NCBI GenBank assembly: GCA_028292405.1
Contig: JAQGMJ010000078.1
Coordinates: 1 to 58,896 of the forward strand
Reading direction: 5' to 3'
DNA: 58,896 bases
DNA from: Betaproteobacteria bacterium
GTDB taxonomy: Bacteria > Pseudomonadota > Gammaproteobacteria > Burkholderiales > JAEUOS01
The notes under the pieces were generated by a model. It saw only the letters and a list, made by a program, of their open reading frames with translations. It made no database searches and was not told the DNA's origin. This document shows, in pieces, positions 49,769 through 58,706 of the stretch (positions within the stretch are counted from its first letter, which is position 1; every line of letters starts with the position of its first letter). Position numbers and translations under genes: made by a program.

Positions 49769-51538
49769 CTAGCGGACAATCGGCGTGGTCTGGCCGTTTT
49801 TCTGCGGCATCATGAAGTCGAAGTCGCAGCCGTCTTCGGCCTGCGTCACGGTTTGCAGGTATAGCTTGCGGTAGCCACGCTGCTTTTCCATGCCCGTCAT
49901 GATTTCCGGCGGCTGCCATGCGGCCTTGCGGCGCGCCAGTTCGGCATCGTCAACCAGCAGGTCTATCCTCCGTGCGGCAGTATCTAGTTTGATCATGTCG
50001 CCGTTTTTCACCAGGCCCAGCGGGCCGCCGGTGGCCGACTCGGGCGAGACGTGCAGCACGATGGCGCCAAACGCCGTGCCGCTCATGCGCGCGTCCGAAA
50101 TCCGCACCATGTCTTTCACGCCCTGCATGGCAAGCTTTTTAGGAATCGGCAGGTAGCCCGCTTCCGGCATGCCGGGCGCGCCCTTCGGCCCGGCATTTTT
50201 CAGCACCAGCACGTCATCCGCCTTCACGTCGAGATCGGGGCTATCAATGCGCTCGGCCAGGTCTTCCAGCGACTCGAACACGACCGCGCGCCCGGTGTGC
50301 TGCAGCAACGCTTGGGTGGCCGATGAATGCTTGATCAGCGCCCCATGAGGCGCGAGATTACCGCGCAGCACCGCCAGGCCGCCGGTCGGGTACACCGGGT
50401 CGGCCACGGTCTTGACCACGTGTTGCGTCGGGTCGGCCTCGCTGGCGTCGATCACTTCGCCCAGGGTGCGGCCATCGACGGTCAGCGCATCGAGGTGCAG
50501 CCAGGGTTTGAGCTCGCGCAGCACGGTATTCAGCCCGCCGGCCTCGTGCAGGTGCTCCATGTAGAACTGGCCCGAGGGCTTCAGGTCGACCAGCACCGGC
50601 ACCTTGCGGCCCAGCGCGTCGAAGGCTTCGAGATCGACGGTGATGCCGGCGCGCGCCGCCACCGCCGTCAGGTGGATCAGCGCATTGGTCGAGCCGCCGA
50701 TGGCATGCAGCACCGTAAGCGCGTTGGAGAATGCCTTCGCCGTCATGATCGTTGAGGGTTTTACTTCTTGTTCCGCCAGCTTCACCGCGACGCGGCCGGT
50801 GGCCTCCGACGAACGCAGGCGCTCGGAGTGCACGGCTGGAATCGCCGCACTGCCGGAGAGCGACATGCCCATCGCCTCGGTCGTCAGCGCCATGGTGGAG
50901 GCGGTGCCCATCACCATGCAGGTGCCGACGGTGGGCGCGAGCTTGGCGTTGATCTCCCAGATTTCCTTGTCGTCGACTTCACCGGCGCGGAATTTTCCCC
51001 AATAGCGCCGGCAGTCGGTGCAGGCGCCGAGGCGCTCACCCTTGTGGTGCCCGGTCATCATCGGCCCGGTGGGGATCACCACGCACGGAATGTCGGCGGA
51101 GGCCGCCGCCATCAGTTGCGCGGGAATGGTCTTGTCGCAGCCGCCGATCAGCACCACCGAGTCGACCGGCTGCGCGCGCATCATCTCCTCGGTGTCCATC
51201 GACATCAGGTTGCGCAGGTACATCGAGGTGGGATGGGCGAAGGACTCGGCAATCGAGATGGTCGGAAACACCACCGGCATGCCGCCGCCCTGCATCACGC
51301 CGCGCTTCACCGCCTCGATGATCTGCGGCACGTTGCCGTGGCAGGGGTTGAATTCGCTGCCGGTGTTGGTGATGCCGACGATGGGCCGGTCCAGCGCCTC
51401 GTCGGAATAGCCGGCCGCCTTGATGAAGGCCTTGCGCAGGAACAGGGAAAAGCCGGCGTCGCCGTATTGCGTGAGGCCGCGCTTGATCCCCTTGGGATTG
51501 TCTTGGGGGCCCTTGGGATCGTCTTTGGATTGTGTCAT
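49769..51538 (-). CDS. IlvD/Edd-family dehydratase (sugar-acid type)
   Basis: A 589-residue iron-sulfur dehydratase. I start at ATG 51538 (MTQSKDDPKG); the frame runs upstream without a clear site. Cluster cysteines are probably C in FNPCHGN, GGCDKTIPAQ and VGTCMVMGTASTMA. The N-terminal repetition of DDPKGPQDNPKG and the blocks GDAGFSLFLRKAF and CTDCRRYWGKF fit the arabinonate/xylonate dehydratase branch more than biosynthetic IlvD. The reaction would be loss of water from a sugar acid giving a 2-keto-3-deoxy acid. No sugar-acid transporter is adjacent; it stands alone with its own terminator. Confidence 0.88.
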   Translation of the reverse strand: MTQSKDDPKGPQDNPKGIKRGLTQYGDAGFSLFLRKAFIKAAGYSDEALDRPIVGITNTGSEFNPCHGNVPQIIEAVKRGVMQGGGMPVVFPTISIAESFAHPTSMYLRNLMSMDTEEMMRAQPVDSVVLIGGCDKTIPAQLMAAASADIPCVVIPTGPMMTGHHKGERLGACTDCRRYWGKFRAGEVDDKEIWEINAKLAPTVGTCMVMGTASTMALTTEAMGMSLSGSAAIPAVHSERLRSSEATGRVAVKLAEQEVKPSTIMTAKAFSNALTVLHAIGGSTNALIHLTAVAARAGITVDLEAFDALGRKVPVLVDLKPSGQFYMEHLHEAGGLNTVLRELKPWLHLDALTVDGRTLGEVIDASEADPTQHVVKTVADPVYPTGGLAVLRGNLAPHGALIKHSSATQALLQHTGRAVVFESLEDLAERIDSPDLDVKADDVLVLKNAGPKGAPGMPEAGYLPIPKKLAMQGVKDMVRISDARMSGTAFGAIVLHVSPESATGGPLGLVKNGDMIKLDTAARRIDLLVDDAELARRKAAWQPPEIMTGMEKQRGYRKLYLQTVTQAEDGCDFDFMMPQKNGQTTPIVR

Positions 51539-51647
51539 TGGCTTGTGCGGGAGTCGGAGGCGGACGCATGCTTCGCGCATGCGCCATCGACTGCCATTTT
51601 ACGCCGCTCGCGCGGCGCGACGGCTTCTACCGGCTTGTCTTCCCAGG

Positions 51648-52127
51648 TCAGCCGTCGAGAGGCTCGGAAACCGGGCCCTGCGGCACCGGGGCTTCGATGC
51701 CACCTTGGGGAGCAGCGGCCGGCCCGCCCTGGCCGCGCGCATATTCAGCGAGCTTTTCCATCACCAGCTTGCGCACCAGCGGCGGCAGGCCTTCACACTC
51801 GCGCATGAAACGGCCGATCACTGCCTGGGCGTCGAAGTCGCCGCCCTGCTCCAGCAGCGAAGCGGAGGCGCCATGGTCGTCCAGGGTGTCGCCGCCCTTG
51901 CTGACGCGATGATGGGAAAAACCCGACTCCTTTTTCCACTCCAGGCTGCGCTGGTTGCGGCGGATGTCGTAGCATAGCTGGATGCCGACGAACTCGCGGT
52001 CGGCATGGGCGTCGGCCCGCTCGCTGTGGCGATAATAGAAGACGAACAGGTCGAAATAGTCGCTCTGGTACCAGCGACGCTTCGGTCCGGCTTCCGCTTG
52101 CTTGGCGACGGTGATTTCTCGGAACAC
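51648..52127 (-). CDS. Conserved hypothetical protein
   Basis: A 159-residue soluble protein with no known domain that I can name. The N-terminal half (RRWYQSDYFDLFVFYYR, GIQLCYDIRRNQRSLEW, GFSHHRVSKGG) resembles a widespread uncharacterised proteobacterial family with a conserved tryptophan and FDLF motif. The second half has helical FMRECEGLPPLVRKLVMEKLAEY and a disordered Pro/Gly tail. It lies between the dehydratase and the molybdoenzyme gene on the same strand with gaps of about 100 bases on each side. No function is proposed. Confidence 0.7.
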   Translation of the reverse strand: MFREITVAKQAEAGPKRRWYQSDYFDLFVFYYRHSERADAHADREFVGIQLCYDIRRNQRSLEWKKESGFSHHRVSKGGDTLDDHGASASLLEQGGDFDAQAVIGRFMRECEGLPPLVRKLVMEKLAEYARGQGGPAAAPQGGIEAPVPQGPVSEPLDG

Positions 52128-52230
52128 TGGAGCTCCCCTCTGCTCTCCGGCACTCTTTTATACGTGCCTTCCCTGAGAGACTTCCCGTAGTTTACCTGAA
52201 GCGCATGCCTCGGGCTGGCCGCCAGAACGC

Positions 52231-54477
52231 TCAGGCCGCTACCGGTTCGATCTGCACCAGCACCGACAGCGCCGCGCAGCCCTGGGTCAGGCTGGAGGTG
52301 CCGCGGTCGGCCGCCAGTACGTTAGGGTTGCCGTTCACGTCCAGGCCATCGGCGTCCGGCGCATACCAGGCGCCGGTGGCCATCACGGCAACGCCCTCGA
52401 GCACCGCCTCGTCGAGCAGTGCGCCGCCCAGGCAGGCGCCGCGCCGGTTGTACAGGCGGACCGGGTCGCCATTGGCGATGCCGCGCGCTTTTGCATCGCG
52501 CGGGTTCAGGCGCACCGCCTCGCGGCCATTCACCTTGTACTGCTGCACCGAGGGGGCAAACGCTCCCTGGCTGTGCAGTTTGTCCGGCGGCTGGATGGTC
52601 ATCAGGTGCAGCGGATACTCGGCGCCTGCGCTGCCGAGCCACTCGTCCGGCGCCAGCCAGACCGGGTGTCCGGGGCAGTCGGCATAGCCCATGGCGGCGA
52701 TCTTGTCGGAGCCGATCTCGATCTTGCCCGAAGGCGTTTTCAGCGGGTTGGCCTGCGGGTCGGCATAAAAGGACTCAAACAGCACGAAGTCCTTTTCCGG
52801 CTCGGGCAATTCGCTGTAGCCGTGCGCCCACCAGGCATCGAAATCCGGCTGCGGGTAGCCCCTGGAGGCGGCAATCGAGGCATAACGATCGTACACGTGG
52901 CGCAGCCATTGCGCCTGATCGCGCCCCTCGGTGAATGCTTCCTCGTGGCCGAGACGCGCGGCCAGGGCGCGAAAAATCGCGTAGTCGTCGCGCGCTTCGC
53001 CCACCGGCGCGATCGCCCGCTGCATGGCGAACACAAAGCGGTCGCGCGAGGAGGCGCCGATGTCGTTGCGCTCCAGCGTGGTGGTGACCGGAAAGACGAT
53101 GTCGGCGCGCCGCGCCGTCGGCGTCCACCAGCTTTCGTTGACGATCACCGTTTCCGGCTTGTTCCAGGCGCGGTTCAGGCGGTTCAGGTCCTGGTGGTGA
53201 TGGTAGGGATTGCCGCCGGCCCAGCACACCAGGCGCACGTCGGGATAAGTGCAGAGCTTGCCGTTGAAGTGGTATTGCTCGCCGGGCGCAAGCAGCATGT
53301 CGGCCATGCGCGCCACCGGGATGTTGTGTGCCGCGCCCGGGTTGTGCCCCGGCGCCATCTCGGGCGCGCCCACCTCCGGGCGAGGGATGCCGACGCCGTT
53401 GGACGAGCCGTGGCCGAAAGCCACGCCGCCGCCGGGCACCCCTATCTGCCCGAGCATGGCCGCCAGCGTTACGCACATCCAGTAAGGCTGCTCACCGCGG
53501 TGTGCGCGCTGCAGCGACCAGGCGATCGACAGCATGGAACAGGTGCCGGCCAGCGTATCGGCAAGCGCGCGGATGTCGGCAGCGGGAACGCCGCAAATCG
53601 GTGACGCCCACTCCGGCGTCTTAGCAATGCCGTCGCTCGCGCCCAGCACATAGGCTTCGAGCTGGCCGTAGCCATGGGTGTAGCGCGCCAGGTACTCCGG
53701 CTGATGGCGACCGCTGGTGACAAGTTCGTGGGCCACAGCCAGCATCAGTGCAGTGTCGGTGCCGGGGCGAAGCGGTATCCACTGCGCCTCCAGCCAATCC
53801 GGGCAATCGTTGCGGTTCGGGCCGATGTTGATGAAGCGGATGCCCGCCTCCTTGCAGCGCTGAAGCCATACCGGCAACGAATGTTCACCGCCGCCGCCCG
53901 AAGTGATTTGCGCATTGCGCAGCGCCAGGCCGCCGAAGGCGACGAACACCTTGCAATGCTTGACGATGGAAGCCCAGGAAGTGACCTTGCCGCCGATCGG
54001 GTCCGCCGTGCCGATGATGTGCGGCAGCAGGGTCTGCCCGGCGCCGAAGGAATAGGTGCCGATCTGGTCGACGCAGCCGCCGCCGGAAAACAGGAAGCGC
54101 CGCACCAGCGTCTTGGCGTGGTTCACCCGCCCGGCGGAAGACCAGCCGTAGGAGCCGCCGAACAATCCTTGCGGCCCGTGCTGCTCGCGTACGCGGCGGA
54201 TTTCGCCGGCGGCCAGGTCCAGCGCCGTGCCCCAATCCACCTCGACGAATTCATTGTGCGCGCCGCTGCGTTCGCGCGTTCGCTTCTCCAGCCATTCGCG
54301 GCGCACCGCCGGGCGCATCACCCGCTTGTCGGAATAGACCATCGCCGGCATTGCATCGAGCATCGCCGAAGGCGCGGGATCGCGCTCGAAGGGTTCGGCG
54401 CGCACGAAGCGGCCGTCCTCGACGACGGCGGTGAAGGCGCCCCAGTGGGCAACGGAGGAAAAACGCTGGGTACTCAT
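52231..54477 (-). CDS. bisC: BisC/TorA-type molybdopterin oxidoreductase
   Basis: A DMSO-reductase-family enzyme of 748 residues from ATG 54477; GTG 54501 would add eight residues and is less likely given GAAGAAG just before 54477. The molybdenum-ligand serine is in GGSYGWSSAGRVNHAKT. No N-terminal iron-sulfur cysteines and no signal peptide are present, so it is cytoplasmic, like biotin sulfoxide reductase BisC. SFGAGQTLLPHIIG, VFVAFGGLALRNAQ and LAAMLGQIGVPGGG are further family blocks. Likely substrates are biotin or methionine sulfoxide. TorA- or DorA-type use is less likely because these are exported. Confidence 0.92.
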   Translation of the reverse strand: MSTQRFSSVAHWGAFTAVVEDGRFVRAEPFERDPAPSAMLDAMPAMVYSDKRVMRPAVRREWLEKRTRERSGAHNEFVEVDWGTALDLAAGEIRRVREQHGPQGLFGGSYGWSSAGRVNHAKTLVRRFLFSGGGCVDQIGTYSFGAGQTLLPHIIGTADPIGGKVTSWASIVKHCKVFVAFGGLALRNAQITSGGGGEHSLPVWLQRCKEAGIRFINIGPNRNDCPDWLEAQWIPLRPGTDTALMLAVAHELVTSGRHQPEYLARYTHGYGQLEAYVLGASDGIAKTPEWASPICGVPAADIRALADTLAGTCSMLSIAWSLQRAHRGEQPYWMCVTLAAMLGQIGVPGGGVAFGHGSSNGVGIPRPEVGAPEMAPGHNPGAAHNIPVARMADMLLAPGEQYHFNGKLCTYPDVRLVCWAGGNPYHHHQDLNRLNRAWNKPETVIVNESWWTPTARRADIVFPVTTTLERNDIGASSRDRFVFAMQRAIAPVGEARDDYAIFRALAARLGHEEAFTEGRDQAQWLRHVYDRYASIAASRGYPQPDFDAWWAHGYSELPEPEKDFVLFESFYADPQANPLKTPSGKIEIGSDKIAAMGYADCPGHPVWLAPDEWLGSAGAEYPLHLMTIQPPDKLHSQGAFAPSVQQYKVNGREAVRLNPRDAKARGIANGDPVRLYNRRGACLGGALLDEAVLEGVAVMATGAWYAPDADGLDVNGNPNVLAADRGTSSLTQGCAALSVLVQIEPVAA

Positions 54478-54578
54478 GTGCTTCTTCGCAGCTTCAATCA
54501 CAGTCTGTAGTCTAGCCGGGCCGGCGTCCGCCCGGGAGCCGTGGCCCGGTCAAACCCGGGTCACAGCCGGTTCAAAGC

Positions 54579-55547
54579 CTATTCGGGCTTGATGCCGGCC
54601 TGGCGTATCACCTCGCCCCAGCGCTTCAGTTCGGCCTTGATGAAGGCGCGGTATTCCCCGGAGCTGTCGGCCACTACTTCGGCGCCCTGCTTTTGCATGC
54701 GCGCGACGAATTCCGGGTCACGCGCCGCCTTCACCACCGCGGCGTTGATTGCGGCGACGCGTTCCGGCGGCGTGGACGCCGGGGCGAACAGGCCGACCCA
54801 GCTGATGAATTCGTAGCCCGGCAGGCCGGATTCGGACACCGTCGGCACATCCGGCAGAGCCGGATCGCGCTTGAGCCCCGTGGTCGCGAGCGCGCGCATC
54901 TTGCCCTCGCGTACCATCTTCATCACCGCCACGGTAGCGAAGATGCCGACATCGGCCTCACCGTTGGCCAGTGCGTCCTGCGCCGGGCCGCCGCCGTCGA
55001 ATTCCACGCGTGCGATGTCGGCCTTCGACAGCAGTTTGAAGAGTTCCATCGACATCTGCTGGTTCGAGGCCTTGCCGGAATTGGCATAGCGGATTTTGCC
55101 CGGCGCGGCCTTGGCCATGTCGATCAACTCCTTCACCGACTTGACCTCGAATTTCGGGCGCACCGCCACCAGAAAGCCGGTCCTGGCGATGAGCGAGACC
55201 GGCACGAAGTCCTTTTCGACGTCGTAGGCGGGCTTGTTGAAAATGAACATGTTGTTGACCATCTGCCGCGAATGCGCGAGCAGGGTGTAGCCATCGCCCG
55301 CCGCATGCGCGACAAAAGCGGTTCCCGTATTGGTCAGCGCGCCGGGCTGGTAGTCCGGCACCACGCTTTGCCCGGTGGTCTTGCTCATTTCTTCAGCGAT
55401 CGGCTTGGCGACCGCGTCGATGATGCCGCCCGGCTGGATCGGCACCACGATTTTCACCGCATGGTCGGGGTAGACGGCTTGCGCAAAGGCGGACGCGCAG
55501 GCCAGCGCAAGAGTTGCGGCGGCAAGCGCGCGGCGGCGGGTTTTCAT
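54579..55547 (-). CDS. Bug/TctC periplasmic solute receptor
   Basis: A 322-residue receptor. ATG 55547 follows GGAGACAAA. The signal peptide starts MKTRRRALAAATLALACASAFA and ends near residue 23. Family motifs: VKIVVPIQPGGIIDAVAKP, PGALTNTGTAFVA, DGYTLLAH and a VEFDGGGPAQDALANGE segment that departs from the usual HVPYKG pattern, so the ligand may differ. It is divergent from a ModA-like gene with which it shares a mirrored 5' leader. It also lies upstream of the bisC gene on the same strand. Confidence 0.91.
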   Translation of the reverse strand: MKTRRRALAAATLALACASAFAQAVYPDHAVKIVVPIQPGGIIDAVAKPIAEEMSKTTGQSVVPDYQPGALTNTGTAFVAHAAGDGYTLLAHSRQMVNNMFIFNKPAYDVEKDFVPVSLIARTGFLVAVRPKFEVKSVKELIDMAKAAPGKIRYANSGKASNQQMSMELFKLLSKADIARVEFDGGGPAQDALANGEADVGIFATVAVMKMVREGKMRALATTGLKRDPALPDVPTVSESGLPGYEFISWVGLFAPASTPPERVAAINAAVVKAARDPEFVARMQKQGAEVVADSSGEYRAFIKAELKRWGEVIRQAGIKPE

Positions 55548-55673
55548 TTTGTCTCCGGCGAATATTTTTATCGGCCCCGATAGTATCTTGCCGCGCACCC
55601 GAATTGCTTTATGCTTGTCATGCACAATGGCGCCGCCTGACGTTGCCATCGACATAAAAATATCGGAGACAAA
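55548..55673. repeat. Mirrored leaders of the divergent Bug and ModA-like genes
   Basis: TTTGTCTCCG plus ATATTTTTAT (55548-55557 and 55562-55571, split by GCGA) is the reverse complement of the 20-base run at 55654-55673. Each arm ends at the ribosome site (GGAGACAAA) of its gene, so both genes begin with nearly the same leader. The region between holds the divergent promoters. Confidence 0.7.
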
Positions 55674-55675
55674 GA

Positions 55676-56428
55676 ATGAAAAAAGCAGGACCGCGCCTGA
55701 CTGCTGCACTCGCCCTGGCTCTGGCATGCCAGGCCGCCGGCGCCCACGAAATCAAGATTTTCGCCTCGCGCGTCACCAAGATCGCCCTGCAAGTGCTGGG
55801 GCCCGACTATGAAAAGGCCAGCGGCAACAAACTGGTGGTGATCGATGATGTCGCAGTGGTGATGAAGCGGCGCATCGAGGCCGGCGAAGCCTTCGACCTG
55901 GCCGTGCTGGTGGACTACCAGACCGACGACCTGGTGAAGACCGGCCACCTGGTGGGCGACACCCGCACCACCATCATGCACTCCGGCACCGGCGTGGCCG
56001 TCAGGCGCGGCGCGCCCAAGCCCGACATCAGCACCGTGGAAGCATTCAGGAAGACCATGCTGGATGCCAAGTCGATCACCTACCTGGCCGAAGGCGCCAG
56101 CACCACCCATGTGGCGCGTGCCTTCGAAAAACTCGGCATCGCCGCCGCGTTGAAGCCGAAAACCACCCTGGTGCCCACCGACACCGTCTCCGAGCGCGTC
56201 GCGGAAGGCAAGGAAGAGCTGGGCATCGGCATCATTGCCAACATCGTCTCGGTGCCCGGGGTTGAGTTGATTGGCCCGTTTCCGGCCGAATTGCAGTTCA
56301 ACATTGTTTTCAGCGGCGCGATCTCGAAAAACACCCAGCATGCGCAGGACGCGCGCGACATTCTCAAGCTGCTGACCAGTCCAAAAGCGGCCGAGATCAT
56401 CGCCGCCCGGGGCATGCAGCCGGGCTAG
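55676..56428 (+). CDS. ModA-like extracellular solute-binding protein
   Basis: A 250-residue periplasmic binding protein of the SBP_bac_11 (ModA-like) group. The signal peptide ends near residue 24 (AGAH). EIKIFASRVTKIALQVLGPDYE starts the mature domain, and LAEGASTTHVARAFEKLGI with ELGIGIIANIVSVPGVELIGPFP is the usual late pattern. No permease or ATPase gene is adjacent. GGAGACAAAGA precedes ATG 55676. A molybdate role near a molybdoenzyme is tempting but unsupported; many such proteins bind other oxyanions or organic acids. Confidence 0.87.
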   Translation: MKKAGPRLTAALALALACQAAGAHEIKIFASRVTKIALQVLGPDYEKASGNKLVVIDDVAVVMKRRIEAGEAFDLAVLVDYQTDDLVKTGHLVGDTRTTIMHSGTGVAVRRGAPKPDISTVEAFRKTMLDAKSITYLAEGASTTHVARAFEKLGIAAALKPKTTLVPTDTVSERVAEGKEELGIGIIANIVSVPGVELIGPFPAELQFNIVFSGAISKNTQHAQDARDILKLLTSPKAAEIIAARGMQPG

Positions 56429-56575
56429 CGGCTAAACCAACCGGCCCGCCTGTGGGAAGGTGGGCGCACCCTTTCAGGCTTAAGCGGCAAAACCGGCACC
56501 AATCAGGTGCCGGAGGTCGCCGTCCGGCTGGACAAGCAGGGTACAATCCTTTTTTGCACTGCATCAAAAGGTTCC

Positions 56576-57805
56576 ATGCTTTACCAACTGCACGAACTAC
56601 AGCGCAATTTCCTGAACCCGGTGACGGCTTTTGCCGAGGGTGTTTCCCAGCTCTATTCCCACCCGGCCAGCCCGTTTTCCTACATGCCGTTTTCGCGGGA
56701 GATTTCCGCCGGCTATGAGCTGCTGCACCGCCTGGGCAAGGACTACGAAAAGCCGGTCTTCGGTATCACCGAGACCACCGTACGCGGGCGCAAGGTGGAG
56801 GTGACTGAAGAAATTACCCTGACCAAGCCGTTTTGCGAACTGCGCCACTTCGCCCGCGCCGGCCGCCACAACGCCCCCAAAGTACTGGTCTGCGCCCCAC
56901 TCTCCGGCCACCACTCGACCCTGCTGCGCGACACCGTGCGCCAGCTGATCACCGAGCACGACGTCTACCTCACCGACTGGACCGACGCGCGCATGGTGCC
57001 GATGTCCGAGGGCAGCTTTCACCTCGACGACTACGTCGCCTACCTGATCGAATTCATCCAGTTGCTAGGGCCCGACGTGCACGTGATCTCGGTGTGCCAG
57101 CCCACCGTGCCGGCGCTGGTGGCGATCTCGCTGATGGCCGCCGCCAATGACCCGAAGTCGCCGCGCAGCATGATCATGATGGGCGGCCCGATCGACACCC
57201 GCAAGAGCCCGACCGAAGTCAACACGCTCGCCACCACCAAGCCGTTTTCCTGGTTCGAGCAGAACGTGATCTACCGCGTGCCGGCCAACTACCCCGGCTT
57301 CATGCGCCGCGTCTACCCGGGCTTTTTGCAGCACGCCGGCTTTGTCGCGATGAACCCGGACCGCCACTTCAACAGCCACTGGCAGTTCTACCAGCACCTG
57401 GTCGAAGGCGACGGCGAATCGGCGGAGAACCACCGCCAGTTCTACGACGAATACAACGCCGTGCTCGACATGGACGCCGACTATTACCTCGACACCATCA
57501 AGATGGTGTTCCAGGACCACGCCCTGCCCAACGGCACCTGGGTCACCGGCGAGAGCCTGGGGCGCCAGAAGGTAAACCCCGGCGCGATCAAGAAGACCGC
57601 GCTGTTCACCATCGAGGGCGAACTCGACGACATCTCCGGCAGCGGCCAGACCGAGGCCGCGCACGGCCTGTGCAGCGGCATCCCGAAGACGCGCAAGCAG
57701 CACTACACGGCGCCCAAGTGCGGCCACTACGGTATTTTCGCCGGCCGCCGCTGGCGCGAGACGATTTACCCGCAGATCGCCGAGTTCATCCGCAAGTACG
57801 ACTGA
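56576..57805 (+). CDS. phaZ: Intracellular polyhydroxyalkanoate depolymerase
   Basis: A 409-residue enzyme that breaks down stored poly-3-hydroxybutyrate. ATG 56576 begins MLYQLHELQRNFLNP, the conserved N-terminus of PhaZ; the frame is open upstream but not conserved. The nucleophile is C174 in VISVCQPTVPA, as in the cysteine-type depolymerase of Ralstonia, rather than a serine lipase box. LVCAPLSGHHSTLLRDTV and the C-terminal GELDDISGSGQTEAAHGL with HYTAPKCGHYGIFAGRRW (catalytic His) follow. It implies PHB granules in this organism. Confidence 0.95.
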   Translation: MLYQLHELQRNFLNPVTAFAEGVSQLYSHPASPFSYMPFSREISAGYELLHRLGKDYEKPVFGITETTVRGRKVEVTEEITLTKPFCELRHFARAGRHNAPKVLVCAPLSGHHSTLLRDTVRQLITEHDVYLTDWTDARMVPMSEGSFHLDDYVAYLIEFIQLLGPDVHVISVCQPTVPALVAISLMAAANDPKSPRSMIMMGGPIDTRKSPTEVNTLATTKPFSWFEQNVIYRVPANYPGFMRRVYPGFLQHAGFVAMNPDRHFNSHWQFYQHLVEGDGESAENHRQFYDEYNAVLDMDADYYLDTIKMVFQDHALPNGTWVTGESLGRQKVNPGAIKKTALFTIEGELDDISGSGQTEAAHGLCSGIPKTRKQHYTAPKCGHYGIFAGRRWRETIYPQIAEFIRKYD

Positions 57806-57821
57806 CATTGCCGTAGCGGTC

Positions 57822-57920
57822 GGACTGGCGCACCGACATGCGCCGGTATACCGTTGGACTGGCGCAAAGGCGCGCGCCGGTATACCGTTTGGACTGGCGC
57901 ACAAAGGCGCGCGCCGGTAT
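57822..57920 (+). repeat. Three tandem 34-36-base repeats
   Basis: Units begin at 57822, 57856 and 57891, each opening with GGACTGGCGCA and ending in GCGCCGGTAT(ACCGTT). The last copy diverges after the GGTAT. Each unit can form a hairpin (GGCGCA / TGCGCC in the first). They follow directly on one another after the phaZ stop codon, with no spacers, so this is not CRISPR. They may act in transcript ending or stability or be slippage-expanded. Confidence 0.65.
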
Positions 57921-57974
57921 GATGCGGCGTCAATTTTGCTTAAACCTCGAATCTCTTTACATCGTTACCGATCC

Positions 57975-58445
57975 ATGCCCGGCAAGCTCCTGCAAGTCCG
58001 CAATTCCCCGATCCACGGTCGCGGCGTCTTCGCCATCGCCAACATCAAGAAGGGCACCCGCCTGCTGCAATACAAGGGCAAGCGCCTGACCCACAAGCAA
58101 GCCGACAAGCTCTACGGCGGCGGCTCCGAGACCGGGCATACCTTCCTGTTCACCCTGAATGACGACTATGTGCTCGACGCCAACCAGGACGGCAATTCGG
58201 CACGCTGGATCAACCATAGCTGCGCCCCCAATTGCGAATCGATCCTCGAAGAGGACGAGGACAAGAATCCGAAACACGACCGCGTCTACATCGAGGCGAT
58301 CCGCAACATCAAGGCGGGCGAAGAGCTGGCCTACAACTACCTGATCACCCTGGAAGAGGCGCACACCGCGCGCCTGAAGAAAATCTGGGAATGCCGCTGC
58401 GGCGCAAAAAACTGCAATGGCACCATGCTGGCGAAAAAGCGCTAA
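57975..58445 (+). CDS. SET-domain protein
   Basis: A 156-residue protein from ATG 57975. A SET domain spans the whole chain: SPIHGRGVFAIANIKKGT at the N-terminus, NHSCAPNC at residues 80-87, and YIEAIRNIKAGEELAYNY. A post-SET cysteine cluster (CRCGAKNCNG) follows near the end, as in lysine methyltransferases. Bacterial SET proteins can methylate ribosomal or DNA-binding proteins or be host-directed; none is assigned here. A TTG at 57936 would extend the frame by 13 codons but ATG 57975 fits the conserved start better. Confidence 0.88.
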   Translation: MPGKLLQVRNSPIHGRGVFAIANIKKGTRLLQYKGKRLTHKQADKLYGGGSETGHTFLFTLNDDYVLDANQDGNSARWINHSCAPNCESILEEDEDKNPKHDRVYIEAIRNIKAGEELAYNYLITLEEAHTARLKKIWECRCGAKNCNGTMLAKKR

Positions 58446-58706
58446 GCGAAGCCCTGATTGCGCGGGTCGCGAGCGCCCGCCCGACCTGTTTGCGGTTTCT
58501 TTATGGCCGCTTGCGCCCGTTATCGGTGCAAAATCGCATACGCGCTATTGCTTTTGCGGGCGCAATGCCTCATCTTGATTGTGCGTCGGCCCAACGGCCG
58601 CGCTTTTGCGCCTAACCCAAGCTCATTGCTTCAGCGGATCATGAAGAATCTCGCGAGGCAAACAGGCAGCGCAAGACCTCAATCCGGCCAGACAAAGGAG
58701 GCCCTC

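Noticed and set aside
57822..57920. Possible CRISPR array
   Set aside because: The three units follow each other directly without spacers, and no cas gene is nearby.
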